Source: Globomyces pollinis-pini (lineage: Eukaryota; Chytridiomycota; Chytridiomycetes; Rhizophydiales; Globomycetaceae). Taken from it: a stretch of 38,956 nucleotides of DNA. Of this stretch, positions 23,254-33,573 are shown one piece after another. The DNA lies in NCBI GenBank assembly GCA_025399215.1, contig MU621255.1, positions 1 to 38,956 on the forward strand, written 5' to 3'. Each line of letters starts with the position of its first letter. Within the stretch, counting starts at the first letter, position 1. Both the position numbers and the translations under genes were made by a program. The notes under the pieces are model-generated. The model searched no databases, was not told the DNA's origin, and saw nothing but the letters and a program-made list of their open reading frames with translations.

Positions 23254-23329
23254 CACTGTTGCTCCAACCACAGCGTTATATTCTGTAAACAAAAGAAAAT
23301 ACAATGCTCTGGATGTAGCAGCAGTGAAT
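23254..23329 (+). repeat. 76-bp duplication, copy 1
   Basis: Aligns without gaps to 23401-23476, with 11 differences by hand count, ten of them transitions. One frame reads TVAPTTALYSVNKRKYNALDVAAV. It resembles a fragment of an old gene, but no start or family was found. Confidence 0.8.
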
Positions 23330-23400
23330 TTAACAACAATAAACAAATACAGAACGTCGGGTGAATTTAGTGATTGAACGTGATTTTAAACTCTATATCA

Positions 23401-23476
23401 CACTGTTGCTCCAACCACAACATTATATTTTACAAACAAAAGAGAATATAGTGTACTGGATGTAGCAGCAGTGAGT
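23401..23476 (+). repeat. 76-bp duplication, copy 2
   Basis: Partner of 23254-23329. The matching frame reads TVAPTTTLYFTNKREYSVLD and then stops shortly after the shared block. Most differences change the encoded residue, so present selection on a protein looks unlikely. Confidence 0.8.
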
Positions 23477-23953
23477 TAAGTTTCAATATCGATAAACCAA
23501 TTGCATTCAGAAAATTGATCCACCAAAATGTATAATTTAAGTTTAGATCTGTAAGAAAAAGTCTTTTATTTTATAGTAATTCTTCACACCTGTTTGAGTC
23601 ATTTGGCAGTGTGAACACAGACTGTAACTGACCCGACTAAACCCCCCAAAGATTATTTTGTGTTCGGTTAATAGACAATTATCAAATTCATTTCATCAAC
23701 GTTTGAACTTGATCTTTTACATGATTTTATTCAATTTTAAAGAGTGAATTTTATGACTACAACTTTCTTTCCCACAGATTTAATTTGATCTGATTACATG
23801 TGAGAATTTTTCCATCGTTACAATCTAGTGTCTTTTGAGTCATCTGTATGTACAAGGTGGCCTCACATCAACATCCATAATGAACTATTTGATAACCAAA
23901 ATTAGATCATAACTTCATTCATATATCAACTTAAATTCATTTATTTACGATTC

Positions 23954-24632
23954 TTAATCAAGTAATTGAAATTTTAAAAGTAATGGACGAATCAATCTTC
24001 TATAGACATGAAGACTTCCATTTTGACTCAACCAATATAGAATAATAGCTTTGGGAACAAAGTAAACACCAGTGGTTTGTTTTATGCTCTGATATTTGTG
24101 ATCAAGAAGAACAAATAGTCCAAAGCATGACCCTACAGTTAGAAACACAATTGTTACAATAAGTCAGCCATCTTTCATCATCATGAGGTTTTGGCCTTTC
24201 TACTGCTGTCAATGAAGCATATATTGGATATACAATTCCTAAAAGTTGACTAAGAAATAATGGTTTTGTTCTTGATAATTGAAACATGGCAATGAATGAT
24301 ACCAAAGTACCAATAAAAGCAGATACTAATGGATTGATTCGAAAGTATTGATTTATATACTTGAAGAGAGTAAGTTGGGTAATATAGACTTCACGTTCAT
24401 GTATCAAAGGTACTGAAGTTTCCAAATATTGAAAGAATACTTCGAAATAGGGTAATTTAACTTTTAGTTTTTGAATCAAATCCCAATACTTTCGAGTATA
24501 TTTTCCATCTTCATTATTTGAGTGATTGTTATAGTGATTATCAGATGGATCATGAAATGAACCAGGAATGGATGGAGTTGTATTTACAGTTTGAATGACT
24601 TCAATGATTTTAGATTGTTCCAAGTTATCCAT
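23954..24632 (-). CDS. REEP/DP1/Yop1-family ER-shaping membrane protein
   Basis: Minus-strand exons 24632-24158 and 24132-23954, with a 25-nt intron, give 217 aa. The TB2/DP1/HVA22 core starts at about residue 120: LLGIVYPIYASLTAVERPKP, then DDERWLTYW, two hydrophobic stretches and the C-terminal RRLIRPLLLK. The intron lies inside the WLTYW motif; splicing it restores the Trp. Upstream there is another hydrophobic pair (LVSAFIGTLVSFIAMF) in the usual reticulon-like hairpin arrangement, and a longer polar, Asn/His-rich N-terminus than yeast Yop1 (180 aa). Family members insert hairpins into ER tubules and curve the membrane. It is divergent with the 4,6-dehydratase gene (169 bp). Assignment to one REEP subtype is not possible. 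Confidence 0.9.
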
Positions 24633-24801
24633 GATTTTAATTTGTTGGACAAGTAGTTCTTAAAAAGTAAAGAAAATGACACTCTGACAGATTACAACTT
24701 CAAAGCAATGACCAATCAACTAGTATCTATTTACTAATTCAAGATACTTTAAAGGTAACTATCCATCAAGTTGAATTCATTTTTACCCTTTTTTAAAATC
24801 A

Positions 24802-25920
24802 ATGGATACAAGAAATAATTTGGGTCCAATATTCATTGGATCTACAAAATTTCAACCAGACCCAAAAATTAAAAATATTCTGATCACTGGAGGTGCTGGT
24901 TTTATCGCTTCTTACGTTACCAGACATTTTACAATACAATACCCTGAATACAACGTTATATGTTACGATAAATTAGATTATTGCGCTACTAAAAACAATA
25001 TCAACTGTTTAAATTCTTATCCTAATTTCAAATTCATTAATGGTGATATTACAGATGCAAATACAACCCTACAAATAATGAAGAACAATAAAATTGATAC
25101 AATATTTCATTTTGCTGCTCAATCTCATGTTGATCTATCTTTTGGAAATTCTTATGCATTTACTCATAATAATGTATTTGGTACTCATGTGTTGTTGGAA
25201 TGTTCATTACAAGCAAACATTCAACGATTTATTCACGTATCGACTGATGAAGTTTATGGAGAAAGTGGAGATCAAGAAAATGAATTATTGGAAAGTTCTA
25301 TATTATCTCCTACGAATCCCTATGCAGCAACCAAAGCTGCTGCTGAAATGTTGGTTAACGCGTATTACAAATCATTTAAACTTCCAATCATCATCATTCG
25401 TTCCAATAATATTTTTGGACCTCATCAATTTCCTGAAAAAATCATTCCAAAATTTATTTGTCTATTACATCGTAAACAAAAATGTATGTTACATGGTGAT
25501 GGATCTCCAAAACGTCGATATTTGTTTGCTGGAGATGCTACCGATGCTTTCGATACTATCTTTCATAAAGGAGTCAATGGAGAAATTTATAATGTGGGAT
25601 CTGTAGATGAATTTACAAACAAACAATTATGTTTATTTTTACTAGATTCTTTTGGAATTCAATCAAGTGATTTTAATCAATGGGTTGAATTTACTAAAGA
25701 TCGACCTTTTAATGATATGCGATATGCCATCAATTATGACAAATTAACTCAATTAGGATGGAATCAAAAAACCAAGTTTAGTGATGGATTAAGTATAACT
25801 GTTGATTGGTATCGTCATTTTGGGGAGTCATGGTGGGGAGATATTACGTTTTGCTTGAGTGCATTTCCAACCACAACCAACAACAGTATGAACAATAATG
25901 AAGTGAATCATTGTCAGTAA
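24802..25920 (+). CDS. TGDS: NDP-glucose 4,6-dehydratase (TGDS/RmlB-type SDR)
   Basis: A single exon of 372 aa. It is an extended short-chain dehydrogenase: NAD-binding ITGGAGFIAS (30-37), HFAAQSHVDLS, catalytic STDEVYGE with Thr148-Asp149-Glu150, and YxxxK at Tyr174/Lys178. RSNNIFGPHQFPEKIIPKF and DGSPKRRYLF are typical of dTDP- and UDP-glucose 4,6-dehydratases. The product would be NDP-4-keto-6-deoxyglucose, a precursor of rhamnose and other deoxysugars. No epimerase/reductase partner is in this window. It is cytosolic, with no signal sequence; a short Asn-rich tail follows residue 350. The dTDP versus UDP form cannot be read from the sequence. The lack of introns sets it apart from most metabolic genes to the left. 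Confidence 0.92.
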   Translation: MDTRNNLGPIFIGSTKFQPDPKIKNILITGGAGFIASYVTRHFTIQYPEYNVICYDKLDYCATKNNINCLNSYPNFKFINGDITDANTTLQIMKNNKIDTIFHFAAQSHVDLSFGNSYAFTHNNVFGTHVLLECSLQANIQRFIHVSTDEVYGESGDQENELLESSILSPTNPYAATKAAAEMLVNAYYKSFKLPIIIIRSNNIFGPHQFPEKIIPKFICLLHRKQKCMLHGDGSPKRRYLFAGDATDAFDTIFHKGVNGEIYNVGSVDEFTNKQLCLFLLDSFGIQSSDFNQWVEFTKDRPFNDMRYAINYDKLTQLGWNQKTKFSDGLSITVDWYRHFGESWWGDITFCLSAFPTTTNNSMNNNEVNHCQ

Positions 25921-26197
25921 TCAGATACATGTTAATATTAATCTACTTTTATTTGTTACATTTAGTAATTTGCAAAATTTTGTTAAAACTTTACTTTTAT
26001 ATTATTTGTCTTTGTTGTATAAAGTTTGTGTTAAACAAGAATGTCTTTAAGGTTTTACAAATCCGATGGTAATCATCCAGATTCAATTTGTTGGTAAATG
26101 GGGGGTATCAAGTGGGCTTATTGGTTCAAGTTCAATCTTCACTTTCATTTAAAACCATTCAAATTTTTTCATTTCATTTTAAAATTCAAAAAAAATA

Positions 26198-27250
26198 ATG
26201 TTTGACGTTGAATTAAGAATTGAAGAATGGAGAAAGTTAAAAAGGCAAGAAGCTCAATTAAAAGAAAAACATGAATTAGAAATGAAAAAAATGTTAAAAG
26301 AAGTTCAAATTGCAAGAGATAATGTTGAAAAAGCTGCTAGAGATTGTAATGCAGTCGATTTTAGTAGAATTGCAAGAAATTTATTCTCAAATGAAGATAG
26401 AATTGTAATCATAAATGCTATCAATCATTCTTTAAATGTAAAATATGTTAGAACTGCTACTTTCCCTTATCCTGATGTATTGGAAGCTCTGTTCGATACA
26501 TTAGATACATTACCAAATTTGGAAAGATTATCAATACATATCAATACCCCAGATCATGTTACAACAGACAAATCAATAGAATCAAATCTTGTACATCAAA
26601 AAGTGGTATTTGATGCTTTAAAATCAACATTACATAAAAATTTAAATATCAATCAAATCACTTTGGAAGCTGATACATTTTCAGAAAAGTTATTATACAA
26701 AGTATCACATTTAATTCGACAAAACAAAAGTTTCAATACCATTCATTTATATTCTACAAAACAAAAAGGAAATGATTTATTAATTATGTTGAAATCGTTG
26801 AAATTCAATTCTACAATATCAAAATTGTTTATTGATTCCGAAATTGAAATGTTTGTCAAAAAGAATAGAAAACAAATTCAATTTATTCTAAATGAAGTGT
26901 TTATGAACAATCCTTGGTTATCGATTTCATTTGCAAATGCTTATACAGGTTATGAAGTATCATTTAAATGTTTGGATTTGGATTTTGTGGATAATATTAA
27001 TACTCAAGCTATTGATTTGGTTTTGTTAAGAACTCTTATTTTGTTTTTCGATCGTATTCCAACTGAAATCATTTATCATATACAATCAATGGCAATGTCT
27101 CTCTTCAGATTGGATTCTATGACTTTACAACGAACTTTACTCGATAGAGACTCTATTGGACATTTGGTGCCTTCAAGTAAAGTTGCGTTTGATGGTGCGG
27201 AATTGATTCGACGTTGTAATCATTGGATGCTCAAAAATAATTTGCTGTAA
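26198..27250 (+). CDS. Intronless leucine-rich protein B, paralogue of A
   Basis: A single open frame of 350 aa. The first 55 residues form a charged, probable coiled coil (REEWRKLKRQEAQLKEKHE). A Leu/Ile/Asn-patterned middle (about 80-230) resembles weak leucine-rich repeats. The last 110 residues share a conserved module with leucine-rich protein A at 17557-18840, including NPWLSISFANA, LRTLILFFDRIPTEIIYHI, LLDRDSIGHLV and ELIRRCNHWML. The N-terminal halves are clearly different, so the C-terminal module is the family core. I recognise no named domain. RIPTEIIYHIQSMA recalls the LP.E...I start of an F-box, but its C-terminal placement is the reverse of the usual order; this is only a suggestion. 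Codon use is strongly AT-biased. No introns, signal peptide or membrane helix. Confidence 0.82.
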   Translation: MFDVELRIEEWRKLKRQEAQLKEKHELEMKKMLKEVQIARDNVEKAARDCNAVDFSRIARNLFSNEDRIVIINAINHSLNVKYVRTATFPYPDVLEALFDTLDTLPNLERLSIHINTPDHVTTDKSIESNLVHQKVVFDALKSTLHKNLNINQITLEADTFSEKLLYKVSHLIRQNKSFNTIHLYSTKQKGNDLLIMLKSLKFNSTISKLFIDSEIEMFVKKNRKQIQFILNEVFMNNPWLSISFANAYTGYEVSFKCLDLDFVDNINTQAIDLVLLRTLILFFDRIPTEIIYHIQSMAMSLFRLDSMTLQRTLLDRDSIGHLVPSSKVAFDGAELIRRCNHWMLKNNLL

Positions 27251-27346
27251 TGTTGTTTTTTTTGTCATGTATTTTATTAATCTTTCAATATACTTTTTTA
27301 AACTATTTGGTCCTTGTCTAGTTCACTGTATGAGGCATTTGTTTGT

Positions 27347-28877
27347 TCAAAGGTTGTCTGTATCTTCATCTTCTGATAAAACGGTGAAAGCGTGAATCAA
27401 CAATATTGCTGTAAATATCCCAACAAAAGTGAAAATGAATACATGATTGAAAGGAAATGGTAGATTATTTTGAATAGACCAGGCCCATACTGTTCCTCCT
27501 AATGCAGGACCAATTGCTCGAGCAAATGAAGCTGCCCCTTGAGCCATTCCATTCACAATACCCAATTGGCCTTCAGCGGCAGAATTGTTAATCTACCAAT
27601 TAATTGGAATGAGTTGTATTACCAGTAACATGACAGAAGTGAAAATTAAAGGTTCTAGGAGTGATCGGACTCCCATAATAGTAATAAGTAATGGCCAAAG
27701 CAAATAAGACAATGAAGGGTTTGGGGCTATAAAAGCAGATATCATTGGTAGTGTGAGAAATACACCAAGTAATCCTATTGTGGGATATCGAAAGATGGAT
27801 AGGGGAGACATCTTGGTAGCCAACCAAGGATATATAAACAACTGAGACAATAAAGTAAACACCCCAATACTTGACAAGCAAATTCCAATGTTTTGAATGT
27901 TGAAACCAAGTCCAATGCCAGGTTTAGCAACCGCCCAAAGTGGAAAAGTTTCCATAAATACGATGCTTTGGAATGCCAATAATAAGTAAGCAACAGCACA
28001 ACTAATAGGTTTGTATCCAATTGTCGCTAGTGATTGTGTAGCAGCCTGTTCTGTATTTATTGGTTCATGTTCATCAGTTGACTGATCATCTAATAAATTA
28101 ACTTCTGTATCATTAAGCCCAATGATTGGTGTATAAGAACTTTCAGCAAGTTTTCGTTTGCAAGTTTCTGGAAGAAACAAATATCCAACACAAAATCCTA
28201 CCAAAGTGATCATTGCAGAACAGAGACATGGTAGAAAGTAAGGATATGTTTCAAGAAATTGAATATTTCCAAATAGATATGGCATCGTTTTCGTCGGATT
28301 AGCTAATACTCCTCCCAAACTGGGACCAATAACCATTCCAATTCCAAAGTTCAAGCCAATCAATGAAAACGCCTTTGCTTGATTGGATTTATCGGTGATC
28401 TCACCTAGAACAGTCTTGGCAACTCCTATATTTCCATTCAAGAAACCACAAGCAAATCTAGATACAATAGCCCAAGTCAGAGATTTACTTAATCCAAACA
28501 TCAGGATTGATACAGAATTTCCAATTAATCCGAATAGTAGAATAGGACGTCTACCATATCTATCTGATAACCATCCCCACATCATACTAGTTAGTAGTTG
28601 AGCAAAACTGAACGCGGATGCAATGAACCCAACGGAATAACCAATATCTTCCTCCTTTGACAAACCGAAATCCTTTACCATAAAATACACAAAGGGAAAC
28701 ACTAACAATTAATTTAAGGAATCACTTACGAATTGTTAGTGATATAGGTTCTGATAAAATTGTTAAACATAAAATAAACATTGTATTCCAAGGTAAAGGA
28801 GTTTGTGATTTCTTTGGTATCAGAGCCGTTGATTCACTCTGGTCTTGAATTTCATCATCATTTTCTATTGCATGCAT
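27347..28877 (-). CDS. MFS transporter, ZIFL1/drug-proton antiporter type
   Basis: Minus-strand exons 28877-28730, 28701-27623 and 27592-27347 (introns 28 and 30 nt) give 490 aa. The start is a Met-His-Ala opening followed by a short acidic cytosolic tail. About twelve hydrophobic segments are visible with a hydrophilic central loop (about 250-290, containing DDQSTDEHEP). Motif A of the major facilitator superfamily is present after helix 2 (GWLSDRYGRRPILL). Helix 4-5 carries SRFACGFLNGNIGVAKTVLGEI, and helix 11 a Gly/Ala-rich GAASFARAIGPALGG, as in ZIF-like and fungal MFS transporters of this group. Substrate is unknown; relatives export small organic ions, metals or drugs. The second intron is a multiple of three but contains the in-frame stop, so its splicing decides the C-terminal two helices. 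Confidence 0.9.
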
Positions 28878-29377
28878 TTTAAAATTTTTTTTGGGACGGG
28901 GTCAATAATAATTTTTTTTTAGAATAAATAGTTTCTTGTATTCAGAGTCACCTCAATCATTCTGTGCCACAACGTCTTTTTGGACGCGTTCAGTAGATGT
29001 TAATCAGTAAATCATTACAATTTCTTATAAATCAAGTGTTGACTCTTTGTCTTGATTTAGTAAAGTTAGTGATGATGATGATTTCATAAGTAATCAATCT
29101 TTTGAGTAATTAGTACTTTCCTTTCTATTAAAATTTGTATTTATAAACATTTACAAATCATATGAGTCATGATAAGATCTCACTGATCATCAAACAAAAT
29201 CAGTTTAATACAATAAACTACAATCAGTGAAATAAAAGTCTCAGTATTCTTATGATTGGTATAAACTAAAAACAATACCAAGCAACAAAAAAGAATCTTT
29301 TCGTTGAATAATAAAAATGAAATCTTTTATTGATTGTCATTTTATTCTAAAAAGTTTCAAAAAAATATTATTTTTCA
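28878..29377. promoter_or_regulatory. 500-bp divergent intergenic region
   Basis: It lies between the start codons of the MFS transporter and the 392-residue protein, so it holds both promoters. The sequence is very AT-rich with T/A homopolymers (for example around 28888-28922) and a gat-rich stretch near 29070. No recognised motif or gene. Confidence 0.5.
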
Positions 29378-30556
29378 ATGTATGCATTCGCTCCTGTTGG
29401 GAGTCTGGATTTTGTTTATGACATGCATTTAAACAAACAGAAACTACAGATACTTAAAGTAAAGTCAAAGAGAATATCACCAAAACAATTACTGGAATTT
29501 TATAGCAAAAAAGCTACTCATTATCCTGAATTATCAAATATTCTTTCTCTAAATACTCAAAATGACGAATTTGAACTAATCTCTAATGCATTACAAGCAA
29601 TTAAAGAAACATCTGTCTCTATTGAATCAATTAAGGCTTTGGATTTTCTCAATCGAATTGATGAAATGTTAACATTAGTTTTAGAAAAATTATCTCAATT
29701 TCAAAATAGTACTATTCAAGGTCAAGTTGGTAAAAAGTTGATGATGGATACTTTCGCAACGTTCCGTGTGAAATCACTGGATAAAACAAATACATTGGAA
29801 GGTGGTCTTTCCTTAATCACCAATACCAAGGAAAAGGAAATTGTACATCCAATGAAATCTCCAATGGTTTCCCAAAATTTACTACCTCAATTAACCAATC
29901 ACCCATTAATGAATAGACAACATACTCTGCAAATAATATCATCACTATCACAACTGCCAAAACATCATCAATTAAAATTAGATGAATCCATTTTTCTAAA
30001 TTCTTGTATTAATCGACTTCCAAATATAGATATACTTTCACAAGTCGATAAATCTATAATTGTCGATTTAGTAACAGATGCAACCAGATATGAGGATTGG
30101 TGGCTCACAACTGATGAAGAAATGATCAAATTAAAAGCTATTTCGGATCAATTTGATACAGATACCCATACACCAGAGATTATGTCAACAAAACAACATG
30201 ATCAACATAGATTATTATCATACTTGGCAATGTTACAATTACAATTCAAATTCATTTATTCTCTAGCTCATATAATTCAAAATGAATTGGAGAGTACTTT
30301 GACATACAGGAAAGATATTCTAAACAATTTAATGAAGATTCGTAGAAACTGTAAGGATGAATATCAGCACTCTTATCTGGGTTCTATTTCGAATATTGGT
30401 GCTTCCAAACGTACTGAAATTCGTCATACCAAAGTTTTAGAAACTTGGGATGGTTATGTAAAAAAATCACAAAAGATTCTTGGACATACAACACAATCGA
30501 TTGTTACAATCATTAACGTCATCGATGAATTCATGAATATAATGTTGGTACAGTGA
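29378..30556 (+). CDS. Unrecognised 392-residue helical protein
   Basis: A single uninterrupted frame beginning MYAFAPVGSLDFVYD. I do not recognise it. It is polar and mostly helical by composition, Leu/Ile/Gln/Lys-rich, with likely coiled-coil stretches at about 60-110 and 285-330. A Ser/Thr/Pro-containing linker sits at about 150-190 (HPMKSPMVSQN). There is no signal peptide, membrane segment, Cys/His cluster or obvious catalytic motif. Its coding quality is good: one long ORF in an AT-rich region, no competing frame, with a typical A-rich leader. A cytoskeletal or complex-subunit role would be a guess. A remote homologue of a known complex member cannot be excluded without a profile search. 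Confidence 0.72.
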   Translation: MYAFAPVGSLDFVYDMHLNKQKLQILKVKSKRISPKQLLEFYSKKATHYPELSNILSLNTQNDEFELISNALQAIKETSVSIESIKALDFLNRIDEMLTLVLEKLSQFQNSTIQGQVGKKLMMDTFATFRVKSLDKTNTLEGGLSLITNTKEKEIVHPMKSPMVSQNLLPQLTNHPLMNRQHTLQIISSLSQLPKHHQLKLDESIFLNSCINRLPNIDILSQVDKSIIVDLVTDATRYEDWWLTTDEEMIKLKAISDQFDTDTHTPEIMSTKQHDQHRLLSYLAMLQLQFKFIYSLAHIIQNELESTLTYRKDILNNLMKIRRNCKDEYQHSYLGSISNIGASKRTEIRHTKVLETWDGYVKKSQKILGHTTQSIVTIINVIDEFMNIMLVQ

Positions 30557-31180
30557 ATATCTAAAATTCTTCCACATCTTTGTCATCTATAATCAGTCAA
30601 TATATTGTTTTATTAATACATCAATATTTTATGCACAAACTTTCCAATTAACATTGATTAGTTTTAGAAAGAATATTTATTATTGGTTTTCAAATAAAAC
30701 TTTTAGTCATCAAATCTGTTGCTATACTTGTTAGCCATGCGTTACAGGAAAACGCAAAGACACGTAAATCATTAAGATTGCATTCTATTGACAAACATAC
30801 TCTAACAGTTCTTAACCAGTTTGTTATATTGCCACCAAGTCAGTAATGTGACAGGAGATAAGAATGTAAAGATCTATCTGAAATTTGAAACGGTGATTTT
30901 TGTCGAATGATTGATATTGGCAAGGTACTCCACATGTACCAACAGTAATTGTTGATTTCCTGCCCTGTACTCGTGTCATGGTTAAACATTTCAAATTATT
31001 AAGATCAATTATTTTAATTAATATTTTGAAACTGAACCATTTACAGACAATCAACTTTATACAAAGCTTCATATCTGAGCATTTTAGAGACTTCCAAGTA
31101 TTGAATTGTTATGTAGGTAGTTGTTTATTGTCATTACTGCACGTGGATGGATCATTTGTGGAACCAAATTTTAACCAAAC
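30557..31180. other. 624-bp spacer / promoter of the SPRY protein gene
   Basis: It separates two plus-strand genes. Short overlapping ORFs on both strands (30824-31072 minus, 30978-31187 plus) have no family signal and look like chance. No repeats or RNA genes were seen. The last 200 bp should hold the promoter of the next gene. Confidence 0.5.
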
Positions 31181-33299
31181 ATGTTAATTGGTCAAGTATT
31201 ACTACTGGTAGTGTATCTCGTTTCTGCGAAAGGAGGTGGTGGAAGGTAAGAGTTATGTAATAGTAATATCAAGTGGAGGTTCCAAAGGCCCGTCTTCTGG
31301 GGGAAGTAAAGGTCCATCTTCAGGAGGAAGCAAAGGTCCAACCTCTGGAAGCGGAAGTTCAGGAAACAGGCCTTCAAATTCAGGATCAAAGAATCCTAGT
31401 GGTAGCTCTGGTGGGGTTTGGGGGACTAAAGGATCCGCAACTTCTCTTGGGTATAAAACAGTGAATGGATATCCTTCAAATGTATCATTTTTTCACTAAC
31501 TGAAGTCATTTTTTGCTGGTTATGGATTTTCTAGTTTATACATGTATTATCTTCTATCAAGTTCGCGATCGCCATATTATGGTCAACCAACTACAAATAG
31601 AAAAACCAGCGATTGTGTTGCTTTCAATACTCTGGAAGGAACAGAGGCTTCTATTATCATATCTCCATCTATTTCTCAATCGGAAATAGATTCGGGGTCC
31701 ATTAAGCAATCCGTACCACATGTTGTTAATGATACTATAAATTTTTACGGCAATTTGACCTTGAACTACGTAAATATTCAGGTTTCTTTTGAAGCCACCA
31801 ACATTGATTATGGAACTCGTCTTGGTAATGTTCAATCGCTCAATAGCTCATTGGCATCTGGAGGGAACATTGACGTACTAGGATCACAATTATTTACGTC
31901 ACTCTGGTCTAGTTCTCCAATGATTCAAATGAAATCCTTGGAATTTCAAACAAACTATTCGGTAATGAATGGTAGTATGTTTTCTTACTCGGATTTATCA
32001 GTGAACAGTGGATTGTTTGAAATTTATACTGCTAGATTTTTATTACAAGGTTCGATCACACCAGAATCTATTATTACAGATTCTACAATCAATTTGGTTG
32101 GCGTTTCTCAGATATACATGGTTAATGTTTCATCGACTTCAACGCGTTTAGTTCTATCTGCTATCCAGCCAGGGTCACTTTTATTTAGAAATGCCAACTT
32201 GACTGCATTGGGAATGATGAATCTTAATAACGGGACATACAATTTCAAAGGTGCAAACGTCAGCATTGTCGATTGTGAGACTGATGTAGGTGCAGTTGTG
32301 CTTATAGTTGCGGCAGTGTTAGTAGTTGCTTTAACTTGCTGTTGTGGTTGTTGTTGGGTATTTAAAAAGCAAAAACTTGTAACTTGGAATGGTCAAATGC
32401 CAGTTTATCAAACACAAAATATGAACAACAACATTCCTATGACAGATGCCTTCTTGGAAAATCAATCATTTTTACCACCAGTACACAATATTCATAATGC
32501 ATCGAAAGAAAGCTTTGAACGTGCTATTATGTTTCTTCAAACGTATCCCCCTGGCTCCAAAGCCGCTATGGATGCCGCCATAGGTACTTCGAATATTCCA
32601 CCAGCCATGCTAAACTCTCCTTCAAAGATCACGATGATGCAACCACGTTTGTTTAGTCAATTTGGTTTCTTAGGTCCAGTCCATCCAGTAGTAAACGTTG
32701 GACCTTTAGAACCAACATCCGGTAGGCAAGTTATTTCTTTCAGAACCAACCAAGATTGCTCTATCCAATCGAATGTCCCATTACTTCCTCATCGACTTTC
32801 TAATACTACCGGATTTTTCCCAATCCCTCCTCCTTCATTCAACAATTCCACGGAAGTTGTAGATGAATGTTATTTTGAAATGAAAATAATCAGCAAGTTG
32901 AATCATGACACCACTATAGCAGTTGGGTTTGCAGGTTGCCCATACCCACCATTTAGATTACCAGGATGGAACGCACAATCAATTGCCTATCATTCTGACG
33001 ATGGTGCTGTTTTCATCAATGACCCTGATTATGGTCAAAAATGTGGACCATCAGCAAGAGCGGGTGATACTATTGGAGTTGGATACAAAGTTGTACATCA
33101 ATTATCCGTTAATGGTCAACCAAATTATCAATTATATTTTTATTTTACACATAATCAAACAAGATTATCACAAGAATATTCGGAACATGGGTTTTTACCA
33201 CATATTCTGTTCCCTACAGTTGGATGTGATGGTGATTGTGAGATTGAAATGTATTTTGGGGATATTCACCAATCATTTTATGCGACAACAAACGCTTAA
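31181..33299 (+). CDS. Type-I membrane protein with Gly/Ser repeats and SPRY domain
   Basis: Exons 31181-31245, 31274-31481 and 31506-33299 (introns 28 and 24 nt) give 688 aa. The order is: signal peptide (LIGQVLLLVVYLVSA); a Gly/Ser/Lys-rich stretch with three SSGGSKGP-like units; a Ser/Thr/Asn-rich ectodomain with many N-glycosylation sequons and Ile/Leu periodicity, possibly beta-rich; one transmembrane helix (VGAVVLIVAAVLVVALT) followed at once by a Cys cluster (CCCGCC, probable palmitoylation) and basic residues; then a cytosolic half ending in a SPRY domain with GCPYPPFRLPGWN, AYHSDDGAVF, GDTIGVGY, YFYFTHN and FPTVGCDGDCEIEMYFG. Yeast Ssh4/Ear1, adaptors that recruit the Rsp5 ubiquitin ligase to endosomal cargo, also join a membrane helix to SPRY. 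The long ectodomain is not like theirs, so the role is inference. Confidence 0.82.
31274..31358 (+). repeat. Short in-frame Gly/Ser/Lys coding repeat
   Basis: Three tandem units of about 24 bp encode variants of GGSKGPSS. Synonymous differences separate the units, so the repeat is not brand new. It follows the signal peptide and should form a flexible, basic extracellular stretch. Confidence 0.8.
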
Positions 33300-33573
33300 T
33301 CTAATACAATATGATTTTTTGATATTATATATTGTTTCAGCGTTCATAAATGAAGTGTAATTTACAATTGAACATTTTGTTAAAATAGCACTTAAGTGCC
33401 GATCACATCCGTGCATGTAATCAGATTGAAAATAAACTATGTAAAATCCAAACCCGAAGTTCAAATTGAACTACGTTGGTATTATTTATCAGATAGTTGA
33501 TTAGATGTTCAAAAAAACTATCTAAAGTCACTATTTTTATTAAGAATATAATTTATTCAAAATTCAATGCAAT

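Larger units (their letters stand above)
23109..23953. other. 845-bp spacer with decayed repeats
   Basis: It lies between the 3' ends of the UPF0652 and REEP genes. The only structure seen is the pair of 76-bp related copies at 23254-23329 and 23401-23476. Elsewhere the sequence is AT-rich with scattered stops in all frames and no recognised gene. Confidence 0.6.

Noticed and set aside
23109..23953. A transposon remnant in the spacer
   Set aside because: No terminal repeats, target-site duplication or transposase-like frame; only the 76-bp pair is supported.
25094..25606. 170-codon ORF in another frame of the 4,6-dehydratase
   Set aside because: Low-complexity shadow of a conserved enzyme frame.
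30824..31187. Overlapping short ORFs on both strands
   Set aside because: No start context, family likeness or compositional support; consistent with chance in the promoter region of the SPRY gene.
32923..33360. 145-codon ORF overlapping the SPRY domain
   Set aside because: Alternative frame of a conserved domain; no independent signal.
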